In this document: in pieces, positions 49,803 to 57,588 of the stretch | How positions within the stretch are numbered: position 1 is the first letter of the stretch | Layout: every line of letters starts with the position of its first letter | NCBI RefSeq assembly: GCF_025836975.1 | Contig: NZ_CP107548.1 | Location: 1,736,001 to 1,800,000 of the forward strand | DNA from: Pollutimonas sp. M17 | GTDB lineage: Bacteria > Pseudomonadota > Gammaproteobacteria > Burkholderiales > Burkholderiaceae_B | Length of the DNA stretch: 64,000 bases | Direction of reading: 5' to 3' | Translations under genes and position numbers: made by a program | Notes under the pieces: model-generated | The model's input: the letters and a program-made list of their open reading frames with translations, nothing else | Database searches by the model: none | Told to the model about the DNA's origin: nothing

Positions 49803-50430
49803 GCGGGGCGGGCAGCTTGGCTGTTCTGAATGAAAAAGTCGTGATATTGGCGGGAGGCAGGTTGGCCCAGACGATTTTCGAACTGGTTTGCTGCGCCTGC
49901 ATGTGCCTGCGCCATTTGGGGCTACGCAGATTGTACGTGAATTGAACGGCTACCCCATCCTCGTGCAGCAGTTGCTGCCACTGCTGAAGAATGGATTGCG
50001 TCATGGGCTCGGGCAGGGAGCACAAGGGCAGGCTGGACACGATGGCGTGAATCCGGCTCCCCTGGGGCACCAGTCGGCTGAGGTCGGCGGCATTGCCTTG
50101 CACTACATTGACGTGAGGAAAGCGCTTGCGCAGCCGCTGGACGAAGGGGCTGGAAAACTCCACCACCATCAGGCGTTCGGGCGGAATGCCGTGATTCAGC
50201 AGCGCCTGGGTGATGGCGCCGGTGCCGCCACCCAGCTCGATGACCAGGCCCTTGTCGTTATGGGGAACCTGCCTGGCCATATGCCGGGCCAGGTAGCGCG
50301 AACTTGGACAGATGGCGCCGATAATGCCCGGCCTGGAGCAAAGCTCCTGTAAAAAAAGGCCTGGCGCCATGTTCTTAAGATAGTCGGACACCCGCCCGAC
50401 GCGCCCAAGCCCGAGTACCCGATGCATCAT
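49771..50430 (-). CDS. class I SAM methyltransferase, PmtA-like
   Basis: A 219-residue methyltransferase. It has G-A-I-C-P-S-S-R-Y-L-A, the SAM loop V-I-E-L-G-G-G-T-G-A-I-T, and the S-S-L-P-L-C-S-L-P motif, which together resemble phosphatidylethanolamine N-methyltransferases of the Sinorhizobium PmtA type and the related KsgA fold. It may methylate phosphatidylethanolamine toward phosphatidylcholine; that is inference. The short hydrophobic N terminus (Y-L-K-N-M-A-P-G-L-F-L) could contact the membrane. Two adjacent ATGs (50430, 50427) are possible starts. Confidence 0.78.
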   Translation of the reverse strand: MMHRVLGLGRVGRVSDYLKNMAPGLFLQELCSRPGIIGAICPSSRYLARHMARQVPHNDKGLVIELGGGTGAITQALLNHGIPPERLMVVEFSSPFVQRLRKRFPHVNVVQGNAADLSRLVPQGSRIHAIVSSLPLCSLPEPMTQSILQQWQQLLHEDGVAVQFTYNLRSPKWRRHMQAQQTSSKIVWANLPPANITTFSFRTAKLPAPHEHLSPEPPR

Positions 50431-50639
50431 ACGACTCCGTCCTGTTCAAGTTTGCGTTACGTTAACAGCAGAATCAGCACAGCGAATGACGAAATGTAAT
50501 ACCAAAATAGGCGTAGGCTAGTCGGAAGTTCCGCAAGGCGAGCGCGTTGCGGAAGTATATCGTTTCCACTTAAAAAAAGATGCAGCGTATGGGCCGGGGA
50601 AGCCCGGCTTCCCCGCGCGGGCGGACCGGTCCAGACGGT

Positions 50640-51437
50640 TCAGTTCGGGGCCTTCCGCTCGAAGTCCAATGTTGCGATGACGGGCGTGTGGTCCGAGGGC
50701 TGTTCATTGGCGCGCGGCGCCTTGTCGACGACGCAGCCGCTGCAATAGGGGAGCAGGGCTTCCGAAAGCAGGACATGATCGATGCGCAGGCCCGCGTTGC
50801 GCCGGAAGGCGAAACGGCGGTAGTCCCACCAGGTAAAGCTTTTCTCGGGCTGCTCGAACTGGCGGAAGGCATCGGTCAGGCCGAGCTCCAGCAGCGCGGA
50901 GAATGCTGCGCGCTCGGGTTCGGAAACCAGCACGTCGCCCACCCATTTCGCGGGGTCGTGCACGTCCTCGTCGGCCGGGGCCACGTTGTAGTCGCCCAGT
51001 ATGGCCAGGCGCGGAAATCGTGCCAGTTCTTCGCGCAGCCAGTCGCGCAAGGCCTGGAACCATCTGAGCTTGTATTCATATTTCTCGCTGGCCAGGGCCT
51101 GCCCATTGGGGCAATAGGCGCTGATGACACGTATGTCGCCAATGGGGCTGGCCAGCGTCGTGGCGATGATGCGTTGCTGGTGGTCGTCGAAACCCGGTAT
51201 GTTGCGCTGCACCTCAAGGCATTCCTGCGGCGCGATGACCGCCACCCCGTTATAGGTCTTCTGACCGGCCCATTGCGCCTGGTAGCCGATTTCCCGGAAG
51301 GCGTCCAGTGGAAACTTGTCGTCGGCCAGCTTCAATTCCTGCAGGCACAGAGCCTGTACGCGATTCTGTTCCAGCCATTCCAGGACTTGCGGCAAGCGCA
51401 CTTTAAGGGAGTTGACATTCCATGTGGCGAGCTTCAT
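50640..51437 (-). CDS. xthA: exodeoxyribonuclease III
   Basis: A 265-residue AP endonuclease/3'-5' exonuclease for base-excision repair. It begins M-K-L-A-T-W-N-V-N-S-L; the metal ligand E34 lies in L-Q-E-L-K, the active-site G-D-Y-N-V-A-P and the C-terminal S-D-H-T-P-V (catalytic Asp-His) are intact. Length equals the family. The 209 bases between it and the PmtA-like gene hold nothing recognisable except a short A-rich run near 50573. Confidence 0.95.
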   Translation of the reverse strand: MKLATWNVNSLKVRLPQVLEWLEQNRVQALCLQELKLADDKFPLDAFREIGYQAQWAGQKTYNGVAVIAPQECLEVQRNIPGFDDHQQRIIATTLASPIGDIRVISAYCPNGQALASEKYEYKLRWFQALRDWLREELARFPRLAILGDYNVAPADEDVHDPAKWVGDVLVSEPERAAFSALLELGLTDAFRQFEQPEKSFTWWDYRRFAFRRNAGLRIDHVLLSEALLPYCSGCVVDKAPRANEQPSDHTPVIATLDFERKAPN

Positions 51438-51461
51438 ACGGCTTCCGTTTTGTGTAAGTTA

Positions 51462-51491
51462 TTGACGTAATTGGATTTAATCCGCTTTATA
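51462..51491 (+). promoter_or_regulatory. candidate promoter for the 48-residue protein gene
   Basis: TTGACG at 51462-51467 (five of six to the -35 consensus) is followed after 18 bases by TTTATA at 51486-51491, a poor -10 match. A GGGTACCC palindrome at 51492-51499 follows directly. Confidence 0.35.
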
Positions 51492-51555
51492 GGGTACCCT
51501 AATAGAGTACGGGGGCGCACGGGGCGCCCTTTGTAATGCATTAAGGAGAATCAGC

Positions 51556-51702
51556 ATGTCAAGCAAAAAGCCGACTGCAAAGAAGCAGCCTTTCGTGATC
51601 GAACCGCTGAACTGGGTGGCTCCGGACACCGCCCGCGACGAGTCCGAAAAGCGGGGCGAAGACGCCAAGCAGGGTGTTCCCGCGAAAGAGGCTCAAGGCT
51701 AG
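51556..51702 (+). CDS. small Lys/Glu-rich protein, 48 residues
   Basis: A short gene starting at the ATG at 51556, six bases after an ideal AAGGAGA ribosome-binding site, and ending in TAG at 51702. The product has a basic Lys-rich N terminus (M-S-S-K-K-P-T-A-K-K), a central hydrophobic/aromatic patch (P-F-V-I-E-P-L-N-W-V-A-P) and an acidic/charged C terminus. No family is recognised. A strong terminator 30 bases downstream and a candidate promoter upstream make it a self-contained transcription unit, so it is likely to be real. Confidence 0.75.
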   Translation: MSSKKPTAKKQPFVIEPLNWVAPDTARDESEKRGEDAKQGVPAKEAQG

Positions 51703-51731
51703 GGGCTAAGGGTTTCTCCTGGGCTGACCGG

Positions 51732-51768
51732 ACACGGCAGGACGCAAGTTCCTGCCGTGTTTCATTTC
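51732..51768 (+). terminator. rho-independent terminator
   Basis: Perfect eleven-base stem ACACGGCAGGA/TCCTGCCGTGT (51732-51742 with 51750-51760), seven-base loop and the T-rich tail TTCATTTC. It ends the 48-residue protein gene. Confidence 0.85.
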
Positions 51769-51842
51769 AAGGCTGGATGATAGCGCGTTAATATTGCCTG
51801 TTGGCCTTCAAGGCGGAATGGATACTGAATCAGGAGATCTCG

Positions 51843-53024
51843 ATGGAAGATATTTTCGTGGTCGGCGCCAGCCGAACAGCCGTTGGCGATTTCGGCGGCG
51901 CCCTCAAGGACGTACCGCCCTGCGACCTGGGCTCGCTGGTCCTGCGGGCCGTGCTCGATCGAAGCAATGTGTCGCCGGCCGACGTAGGGCACGTCGTTTT
52001 CGGCCATGTCATCAACACCGAGCCGCGCGATATGTATTTGTCGCGGGTGGCGGCCATGCATGCCGGCATCGGCCACGCCACGCCTGCCTTCAATGTGAAC
52101 CGCCTTTGCGGCTCCGGCCTTCAGGCCATCATCTCCGCCGCGCAGGCCCTCAAGCTCGGCGATGCCAGCATCGCCATCGGCGCGGGCGCCGAAAGCATGA
52201 GCCGGGCGCCCTATATCGCTCCGGCGCAGCGCTGGGGTGCGCGCATGGGCGACAGCGCCATGCTCGACATGATGACCGGCGCCCTGTCCGATCCCTTCGA
52301 CAAAACCCATATGGGCGTGACGGCCGAGAACGTGGCGCAGAAATACTCCATCAGCCGCCAGGACCAGGACGACCTGGCGCTGGTGTCGCACCAGCGTGCC
52401 GCCGCAGCCATCAGGCAAGGCTACTTCAAAGAGCAAATCGTTCCGGTCATCCAGAAAACCCGCAAGGGGGATGTGGTGTTCGATACCGACGAACATGTGC
52501 GCATGGATGCCGTCGCCGAGAACTTCGCCGCGCTGCGGCCCGTGTTCCAGAAAGAGAACGGCACGGTCACGGCCGGCAATGCGTCGGGGCTGAACGATGG
52601 AGCAGGCGCCGTGCTGCTCATGACCGCCTCGGCCGCCAAAGAGCGGGGCGTGGCGCCGCTGGCCCGGCTGGTATCCTACGGGCATGCCGGAGTCGAGCCG
52701 AAATACATGGGCATAGGGCCGGTGCCGGCCACGCGCATCGCGCTGGAAAAGGCGGGGCTCACCGTCGGGCAGATGGACGTCATCGAAGCCAACGAGGCCT
52801 TTGCGGCCCAGGCCTGCGCGGTCAGCAAGGAACTGGGGTTCGACCCGGCCAAGGTCAACCCCAACGGCAGCGGCATCAGCCTGGGCCATCCCATCGGGGC
52901 CACCGGCGCCATCATCACCGTCAAGGCGCTGCATGAACTCCAGCGCATACAAGGGCGCTATGCCCTGGTCACCATGTGCATAGGCGGCGGGCAGGGCATC
53001 GCCGCGATTTTCGAACGTGCTTGA
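51843..53024 (+). CDS. acetyl-CoA acetyltransferase (thiolase)
   Basis: A 393-residue biosynthetic-type thiolase. The acylated Cys is C89 in N-R-L-C-G-S-G-L-Q, the active-site His is H349 in S-L-G-H-P-I-G-A-T-G, and the second Cys is C379 in C-I-G-G-G-Q-G. It condenses two acetyl-CoA to acetoacetyl-CoA or runs in reverse during fatty acid or PHA metabolism. The ATG at 51843 follows AGGAG and gives standard family length. The following gene starts eight bases before its stop. Confidence 0.95.
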   Translation: MEDIFVVGASRTAVGDFGGALKDVPPCDLGSLVLRAVLDRSNVSPADVGHVVFGHVINTEPRDMYLSRVAAMHAGIGHATPAFNVNRLCGSGLQAIISAAQALKLGDASIAIGAGAESMSRAPYIAPAQRWGARMGDSAMLDMMTGALSDPFDKTHMGVTAENVAQKYSISRQDQDDLALVSHQRAAAAIRQGYFKEQIVPVIQKTRKGDVVFDTDEHVRMDAVAENFAALRPVFQKENGTVTAGNASGLNDGAGAVLLMTASAAKERGVAPLARLVSYGHAGVEPKYMGIGPVPATRIALEKAGLTVGQMDVIEANEAFAAQACAVSKELGFDPAKVNPNGSGISLGHPIGATGAIITVKALHELQRIQGRYALVTMCIGGGQGIAAIFERA

Positions 53025-53787
53025 GCCGGACGATTTGCTGGACGACACGCCCACGCTGTCCGAGCAGGGCGGCGTGCGCTATCTGCATTTCGGCACGGAA
53101 TGGATACAGGGCGCCATGCGCATGGCCAGGCCGCATGAACTGGTGCTGGCCTATACCCAGCAGATGATGGCCTGGCTGCTGTTCCTCGAGCCCCGCAAGA
53201 CGGACGAGGTCGCCATCCTGGGCCTGGGCGCCGGGTCCTTGCTGCGCTACACGCTCAAGCACACGCCGGCATGGGTCCAGACCGTGGAATGGAATCCCGC
53301 CGTGACGGCGATCTGCCGCATGTATTTCCGCTTGCCCGAAACGCGCCGTTCGGCCATCGACCATTGCGATGCCGGGCTATGGGTCGGAAAGCCCGCCAAC
53401 TTCGGCCGCTACATGGCGCTGATGGTGGATTTGTACGATGCCCAGGCGCAAGGCCCGGTGCGCGACTCGCTGGAGTTCTACCAAGGCTGTCACCGCGCGC
53501 TGGCCGATGCGGGAGTCATGACGGTCAATCTGTTCGGGAACCATGCCAGTTTTCCGCCCAACCTCAGGAACATCCGCAAGGCGTTCGGGGGAAGGGTGCT
53601 GGAGCTGCCCGAGATCGATGCGGGAAACCGCATCGTGCTGGCCTTCAAGGGACCCCTGCTGGACGTGTCCACATTGCAGCTGCTGCAGAGAGCGGACGAG
53701 GTCGAGTCGTCCTACGGGCTGCCGGCGCGCCGCTGGGTCCGTTCGCTGCTCGCGCAGCATGGCCCGCGCAGTTCGCTGGTGGTCTAG
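53017..53787 (+). CDS. spermidine synthase-like methyltransferase-fold protein
   Basis: A 256-residue protein with a SpeE-type Rossmann fold: V-A-I-L-G-L-G-A-G-S-L-L-R near 67-79, then V-E-W-N-P and the acidic V-D-L-Y-D-A motif near the active site. It starts at a GTG within the thiolase 3' end, so translation is coupled. No decarboxylase or other polyamine gene is nearby and several spermidine synthase substrate residues are not obvious, so the true substrate is uncertain. Confidence 0.8.
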   Translation: MLEPDDLLDDTPTLSEQGGVRYLHFGTEWIQGAMRMARPHELVLAYTQQMMAWLLFLEPRKTDEVAILGLGAGSLLRYTLKHTPAWVQTVEWNPAVTAICRMYFRLPETRRSAIDHCDAGLWVGKPANFGRYMALMVDLYDAQAQGPVRDSLEFYQGCHRALADAGVMTVNLFGNHASFPPNLRNIRKAFGGRVLELPEIDAGNRIVLAFKGPLLDVSTLQLLQRADEVESSYGLPARRWVRSLLAQHGPRSSLVV

Positions 53788-53848
53788 GAGCCGCGCGGCG
53801 CCCCGTTGGCGTCAACATGGGCCAGGGGTGTGGCGGCAGGGATTTCCC

Positions 53849-53884
53849 TTGAAGGCAATCGGGCCTTCAACGGGTTAGACTAAC
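53849..53884. promoter_or_regulatory. stem-loop and palindrome upstream of ABC importer operon
   Basis: An eight-base stem TTGAAGGC/GCCTTCAA (53849-53856 with 53863-53870) is followed by the 11-base palindrome GTTAGACTAAC (53874-53884). The first may end the upstream transcript; the second could be an operator for the importer genes. Confidence 0.35.
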
Positions 53885-53936
53885 GTCCGTCCGCGACGCT
53901 TTGCTGATGTCGCTTGTATTCGTCAAGGAGCTTCAC

Positions 53937-54905
53937 ATGAGGTTTAACACGTCCGCCAAGCTGGCTTTAGGGGCCATGGCCATGATGGGCGCGATGGCGC
54001 ACGCCCCGGCGTCCGCCCAGTCCGTCGCCGTCACGTCCATCGTCGAGCATCCCGCCCTGGACTCGATCAAGGACGGCGTCCACGAAGCCCTGGCCAAGGC
54101 CGGCTATACCGAAGCCAAGGGCCTGAAGTGGCAATTCCAGACGGCGCAGGGCAACACCGCCATCGCCGCCCAGATCGCACGCAAGTTCGTGGGCGACAAG
54201 CCCGACGTCATCGTCGCCATTGCCACGCCCTCGGCGCAAGCCGTGGTGGCGGCCACCAAGTCCATCCCGGTGGTGTATTCGGCCGTGACCGACCCCGTGG
54301 CCGCTCAACTGGTCAAATCCATGGAGCCTTCCGGAACCAACGTCACCGGCGTGTCCGACAGCCTGGCTCTTGAGAAGCAGGTCGATCTGATCAAGAAGGT
54401 CGTGCCCGAAGCCAAGCGCGTGGGCATGGTCTACAACCCGGGCGAAGCCAACTCGGTCGTGGTGGTCAAGCAGATGCGCGAACTCCTGCCCAAGGCCGGC
54501 ATGTCGCTGGTCGAAGCGACCGCCGCGCGCACCGTCGACGTGGGGGCCGCCGCACGCAGCCTTGTCGGGAAGGTCGACGTCATCTACACCAATACCGACA
54601 ACAACGTGGTGTCGGCCTACGAGGCCCTGGTCAAGGTGGGCAACGACGCCAAGATTCCCCTCATCGCCTCGGACACCGACAGCGTCAAGCGCGGCGCCAT
54701 TGCCGCGCTGGGCGTCAATTACCACGACCTGGGCATCCAGACCGGGAAAATGGTCATCAAGATTCTGAAAGGCCAGAAGCCCGGCGAACTCGCCTCCGAA
54801 ACCAGCGACAAGCTCGAGCTGTTCGTCAATCGGGGCGCAGCCGAGAAGCAGGGTGTGAAGCTATCCGATGCATTCGTGAAATCCGCGACCAAGGTCATCG
54901 AATAA
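53937..54905 (+). CDS. ABC transporter substrate-binding protein (ABC_sub_bind family)
   Basis: A 322-residue periplasmic protein. The signal peptide ends A-P-A-S-A-Q near residue 27. The mature part has the two-lobed fold with S-I-V-E-H-P-A-L-D-S-I, V-A-I-A-T-P-S-A-Q and V-Y-S-A-V-T-D-P-V-A, as in the PF04392/TrpX-like group. It feeds the permease and ATPase encoded next. The ATG at 53937 follows AAGGAG by six bases. Substrate unknown; relatives have been proposed to bind aromatic amino acids. Confidence 0.92.
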   Translation: MRFNTSAKLALGAMAMMGAMAHAPASAQSVAVTSIVEHPALDSIKDGVHEALAKAGYTEAKGLKWQFQTAQGNTAIAAQIARKFVGDKPDVIVAIATPSAQAVVAATKSIPVVYSAVTDPVAAQLVKSMEPSGTNVTGVSDSLALEKQVDLIKKVVPEAKRVGMVYNPGEANSVVVVKQMRELLPKAGMSLVEATAARTVDVGAAARSLVGKVDVIYTNTDNNVVSAYEALVKVGNDAKIPLIASDTDSVKRGAIAALGVNYHDLGIQTGKMVIKILKGQKPGELASETSDKLELFVNRGAAEKQGVKLSDAFVKSATKVIE

Positions 54906-54945
54906 ACAGCCGCGGCGCATCGATTAAAATGCATGCGTCCATATG

Positions 54946-55056
54946 AACAGGCGGGTTGCCGCAGACCCCGCCTGGTTAGTTGACGGAATCAAGTTCGCCG
55001 AACTTGGCCAAGCGAATTAACCAGGCGGGGCACTGGCAGCCCGCCTGTTTCTTTTT
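54946..55056 (+). promoter_or_regulatory. attenuator-like RNA between binding-protein and permease genes
   Basis: Four GC segments built on one octamer alternate in sense: A CAGGCGGG (54948-54955), B CCCCGCCTGGTT (54966-54977), C AACCAGGCGGGG (55019-55030), D CCCGCCTG (55040-55047) followed by TTTCTTTTTT. A:B and C:D give two hairpins, C:D being a terminator. B:C is a perfect 12-base pairing, extending to 16 with one G-U, and would form an antiterminator. A further perfect hairpin CAAGTTC/GAACTTG (54990-55006) lies between B and C. Confidence 0.7.
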
Positions 55057-55076
55057 TGGTTTTACCGGTTAGATAC

Positions 55077-55970
55077 ATGTCTATTTATTCATTGTGGGGC
55101 GCCCTGGAGATCGGCCTTATCTTCGGCCTGGTGGCTCTGGGCGTGCTGATTTCCTTCCGGATACTGCGCTTCCCCGACCTGACCGTGGACGGCAGCTTCC
55201 CGCTGGGCGGGGCCACCGCCGCCACCCTGATCAGCATGGGCATGGATCCGTTCACCTCTACGCTGGTCGCCACCCTGGCCGGGGCGGTCGCCGGCATGAT
55301 CACGGGCTGGCTGAACGTTCGCCTGAAAATCATGGATCTGCTTGCCAGCATCCTGATGATGATCGCCCTGTATTCGATCAACCTGCGCATCATGGGGCGG
55401 CCCAATGTGCCCCTGATCTCCGACCCCACCGTTTTCACCGTCTTGCAGCCCGAAGGCATCAGCGACTACATCATGCGGCCGCTGATCCTGCTGGTCGTGG
55501 TCGTGGCCTGCAAGCTGGCGCTCGATTGGTATTTCTCCACCAAGACGGGCCTGGCCATGCGCGCCACCGGCTCCAATCCGCGGATGGCGCGCTCACAGGG
55601 GGTGGCCACGGGCGGACAGATCCTGGCGGGCATGGGCATATCCAATGCCTTGTGCGCGCTGGCGGGCGCGCTGTTCGCGCAATCGCAGGGCGGCGCCGAT
55701 ATTTCCATGGGCATAGGCACCATCGTCATCGGCCTGGCCGCCGTCATCGTGGGCGAGAGCATCATGCCTTCGCGCAGGCTGGTCATCATCACCCTGGCCG
55801 TGATCCTGGGCGCGATCCTGTACCGCTTCTTCATCGCCCTGGCCTTGAATGTCGATTTCATCGGCCTGAAGGCGCAGGACCTGAACCTGGTAACGGCTGT
55901 CCTGGTCACCATCGCTCTGGTCATTCCATTGCTGAAACAACGCCTGCGCGGCAAGAACGGAGGGCGCTGA
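55077..55970 (+). CDS. ABC transporter permease
   Basis: A 297-residue permease of the branched-chain amino acid/sugar (BPD_transp_2) type with eight to nine helices. Motifs include F-R-I-L-R-F-P-D-L-T-V-D-G-S-F, typical of the partner of TrpX-like binding proteins, and the E-x3-G-like loop M-R-A-T-G-S-N-P-R-M-A-R. It passes substrate from the upstream-encoded binding protein. The start at 55077 is selected from the first helix; the leader in front contains the attenuator-like structure. Confidence 0.92.
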   Translation: MSIYSLWGALEIGLIFGLVALGVLISFRILRFPDLTVDGSFPLGGATAATLISMGMDPFTSTLVATLAGAVAGMITGWLNVRLKIMDLLASILMMIALYSINLRIMGRPNVPLISDPTVFTVLQPEGISDYIMRPLILLVVVVACKLALDWYFSTKTGLAMRATGSNPRMARSQGVATGGQILAGMGISNALCALAGALFAQSQGGADISMGIGTIVIGLAAVIVGESIMPSRRLVIITLAVILGAILYRFFIALALNVDFIGLKAQDLNLVTAVLVTIALVIPLLKQRLRGKNGGR

Positions 55971-55971
55971 G

Positions 55972-56766
55972 ATGTTGAGCGCACAGAACCTGAACATCAC
56001 GTTCAATGCGGGCACGCCCATCGAGACCCGCGCTTTGCGCGGCTTGTCGCTGGACATTCCGGCCGGCCAGTTCGTGACCGTCATAGGCTCCAACGGAGCG
56101 GGCAAGTCCACCTTCCTGAATGCGGTTTCGGGCGACCTGCCCATAGACAGCGGCACCATCGTCATCGACAATCAGGACGTCACCCGACAGCCCGTCTGGG
56201 AAAGGGCCAAGCGGGTGGCCAGGGTGTTCCAGGATCCCATGGCGGGTACCTGCGAGGACCTGACCATCGAAGAGAACCTGGCGCTGGCCTACAGCCGCGG
56301 CGAGCGGCGCGGCTTTGCCAAGGCCGTCAGGCATTCGATGCGCGACGAATTCCGCGAGCGCCTGTCCATTCTGGGACTGGGTCTGGAGAACCGGCTGACC
56401 GATCGCATCGGCCTGCTCTCGGGCGGTCAGCGCCAGGCGGTCAGCCTGCTCATGGCGGCCTTGCGGCCCTCACGCATTTTGCTGCTCGACGAACACACGG
56501 CGGCGCTCGATCCGCGCACGGCCCAGTTCGTGCTGGATCTGACGGCCCGCATCGTGTCCGAAAGCAGGCTGACCACCATGATGGTCACGCACAGCATGCG
56601 CCAGGCCCTGGATGTGGGCGAACGCACCGTCATGCTGCACCAGGGCAATGTCGTGCTCGACGTATCCGGACCCGAAAGGCGAGGCATGGACGTTCCCGAT
56701 CTGCTGAACATGTTCGAGCGCGTTCGGGGCGAGAAACTGTCCGACGATGGCCTTCTCTTAGGGTGA
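55972..56766 (+). CDS. ABC transporter ATP-binding protein
   Basis: A 264-residue ATPase that begins one base after the permease stop. Walker A is G-S-N-G-A-G-K-S-T (39-47), the signature L-S-G-G-Q-R-Q-A, and Walker B L-L-L-D-E-H-T-A-A-L. The His after the catalytic Glu (instead of Pro) is shared by this importer subgroup. Third gene of the binding-protein, permease, ATPase operon. Confidence 0.93.
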   Translation: MLSAQNLNITFNAGTPIETRALRGLSLDIPAGQFVTVIGSNGAGKSTFLNAVSGDLPIDSGTIVIDNQDVTRQPVWERAKRVARVFQDPMAGTCEDLTIEENLALAYSRGERRGFAKAVRHSMRDEFRERLSILGLGLENRLTDRIGLLSGGQRQAVSLLMAALRPSRILLLDEHTAALDPRTAQFVLDLTARIVSESRLTTMMVTHSMRQALDVGERTVMLHQGNVVLDVSGPERRGMDVPDLLNMFERVRGEKLSDDGLLLG

Positions 56767-56826
56767 TGCGGGCCCTTGGGCATGGGGCTTGCTGCGCAGC
56801 TGCGGTGTTGACTGCCGCAGGCCCCT

Positions 56827-57588
56827 ATGACTATCGAGGATCCGCTTGTTCTAAAAGTACTTACCGTAAACACGCACAAGGGCTTTACGGTTTTCAATCG
56901 TCGCTTCATCCTGCATGAATTGCGCGATGCCATACGAGCTACCCATGCGGACATCGTCTTTCTGCAGGAGGTGCTGGGGGCGCATCATCACCATGCCCAG
57001 AAGCTTGCCCGCTGGCCCGCCACCAGCCAGTATGAGTTCCTGGCCGATTCGATATGGGGAGACTACGCCTACGGGCGCAATGCCGTCTATCCCCATGGCC
57101 ATCACGGCAATGCCGTGCTGTCCAAATTCCCCATCGCGCGCTACGACAACATCGATGTCTCCATAGGCCGTCACGAGAAGCGTGGCCTCTTGCATTGCGT
57201 CCTGAAGCCGCCGGGCCGGGACACGGACATACATGCGATTTGCGTGCACCTGGGCCTGCAGGAGAAACACCGGGGCAGCCAGCTGGCCTATCTGTGCCGG
57301 CTGATCGAGCAGGAGATTCCCGCCGATGCGCCGCTGGTCGTGGCGGGGGATTTCAACGATTGGCGCTTGCGCGGACAAAAGGCCCTTACGCGCTCCAGCG
57401 GCCTGAAAGAGGTGTATCGCGAGCGGCATGGCCAGGTGGCGCGCAGCTATCCGGCGCGCTTTCCCTTGCTGCGGCTGGATAGAATCTATGTCCGCAATGT
57501 AGGGGACTTCGAGCCCGTGGCGCTGGCGTCCCGGCCCTGGACCCATCTGTCGGATCATGCGCCTCTGGCCGTGGAGCTGACGCTATGA
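56827..57588 (+). CDS. endonuclease/exonuclease/phosphatase family protein (YbhP-like)
   Basis: A 253-residue EEP-fold protein with V-N-T-H-K-G, the metal ligand Glu in F-L-Q-E-V, G-D-F-N-D-W and the C-terminal S-D-H-A-P-L. It lacks a signal peptide. In E. coli ybhP lies next to clsB and ybhN, the same order as here, so a role with membrane lipids is suggested by context only. The stop overlaps clsB by four bases. Confidence 0.9.
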   Translation: MTIEDPLVLKVLTVNTHKGFTVFNRRFILHELRDAIRATHADIVFLQEVLGAHHHHAQKLARWPATSQYEFLADSIWGDYAYGRNAVYPHGHHGNAVLSKFPIARYDNIDVSIGRHEKRGLLHCVLKPPGRDTDIHAICVHLGLQEKHRGSQLAYLCRLIEQEIPADAPLVVAGDFNDWRLRGQKALTRSSGLKEVYRERHGQVARSYPARFPLLRLDRIYVRNVGDFEPVALASRPWTHLSDHAPLAVELTL

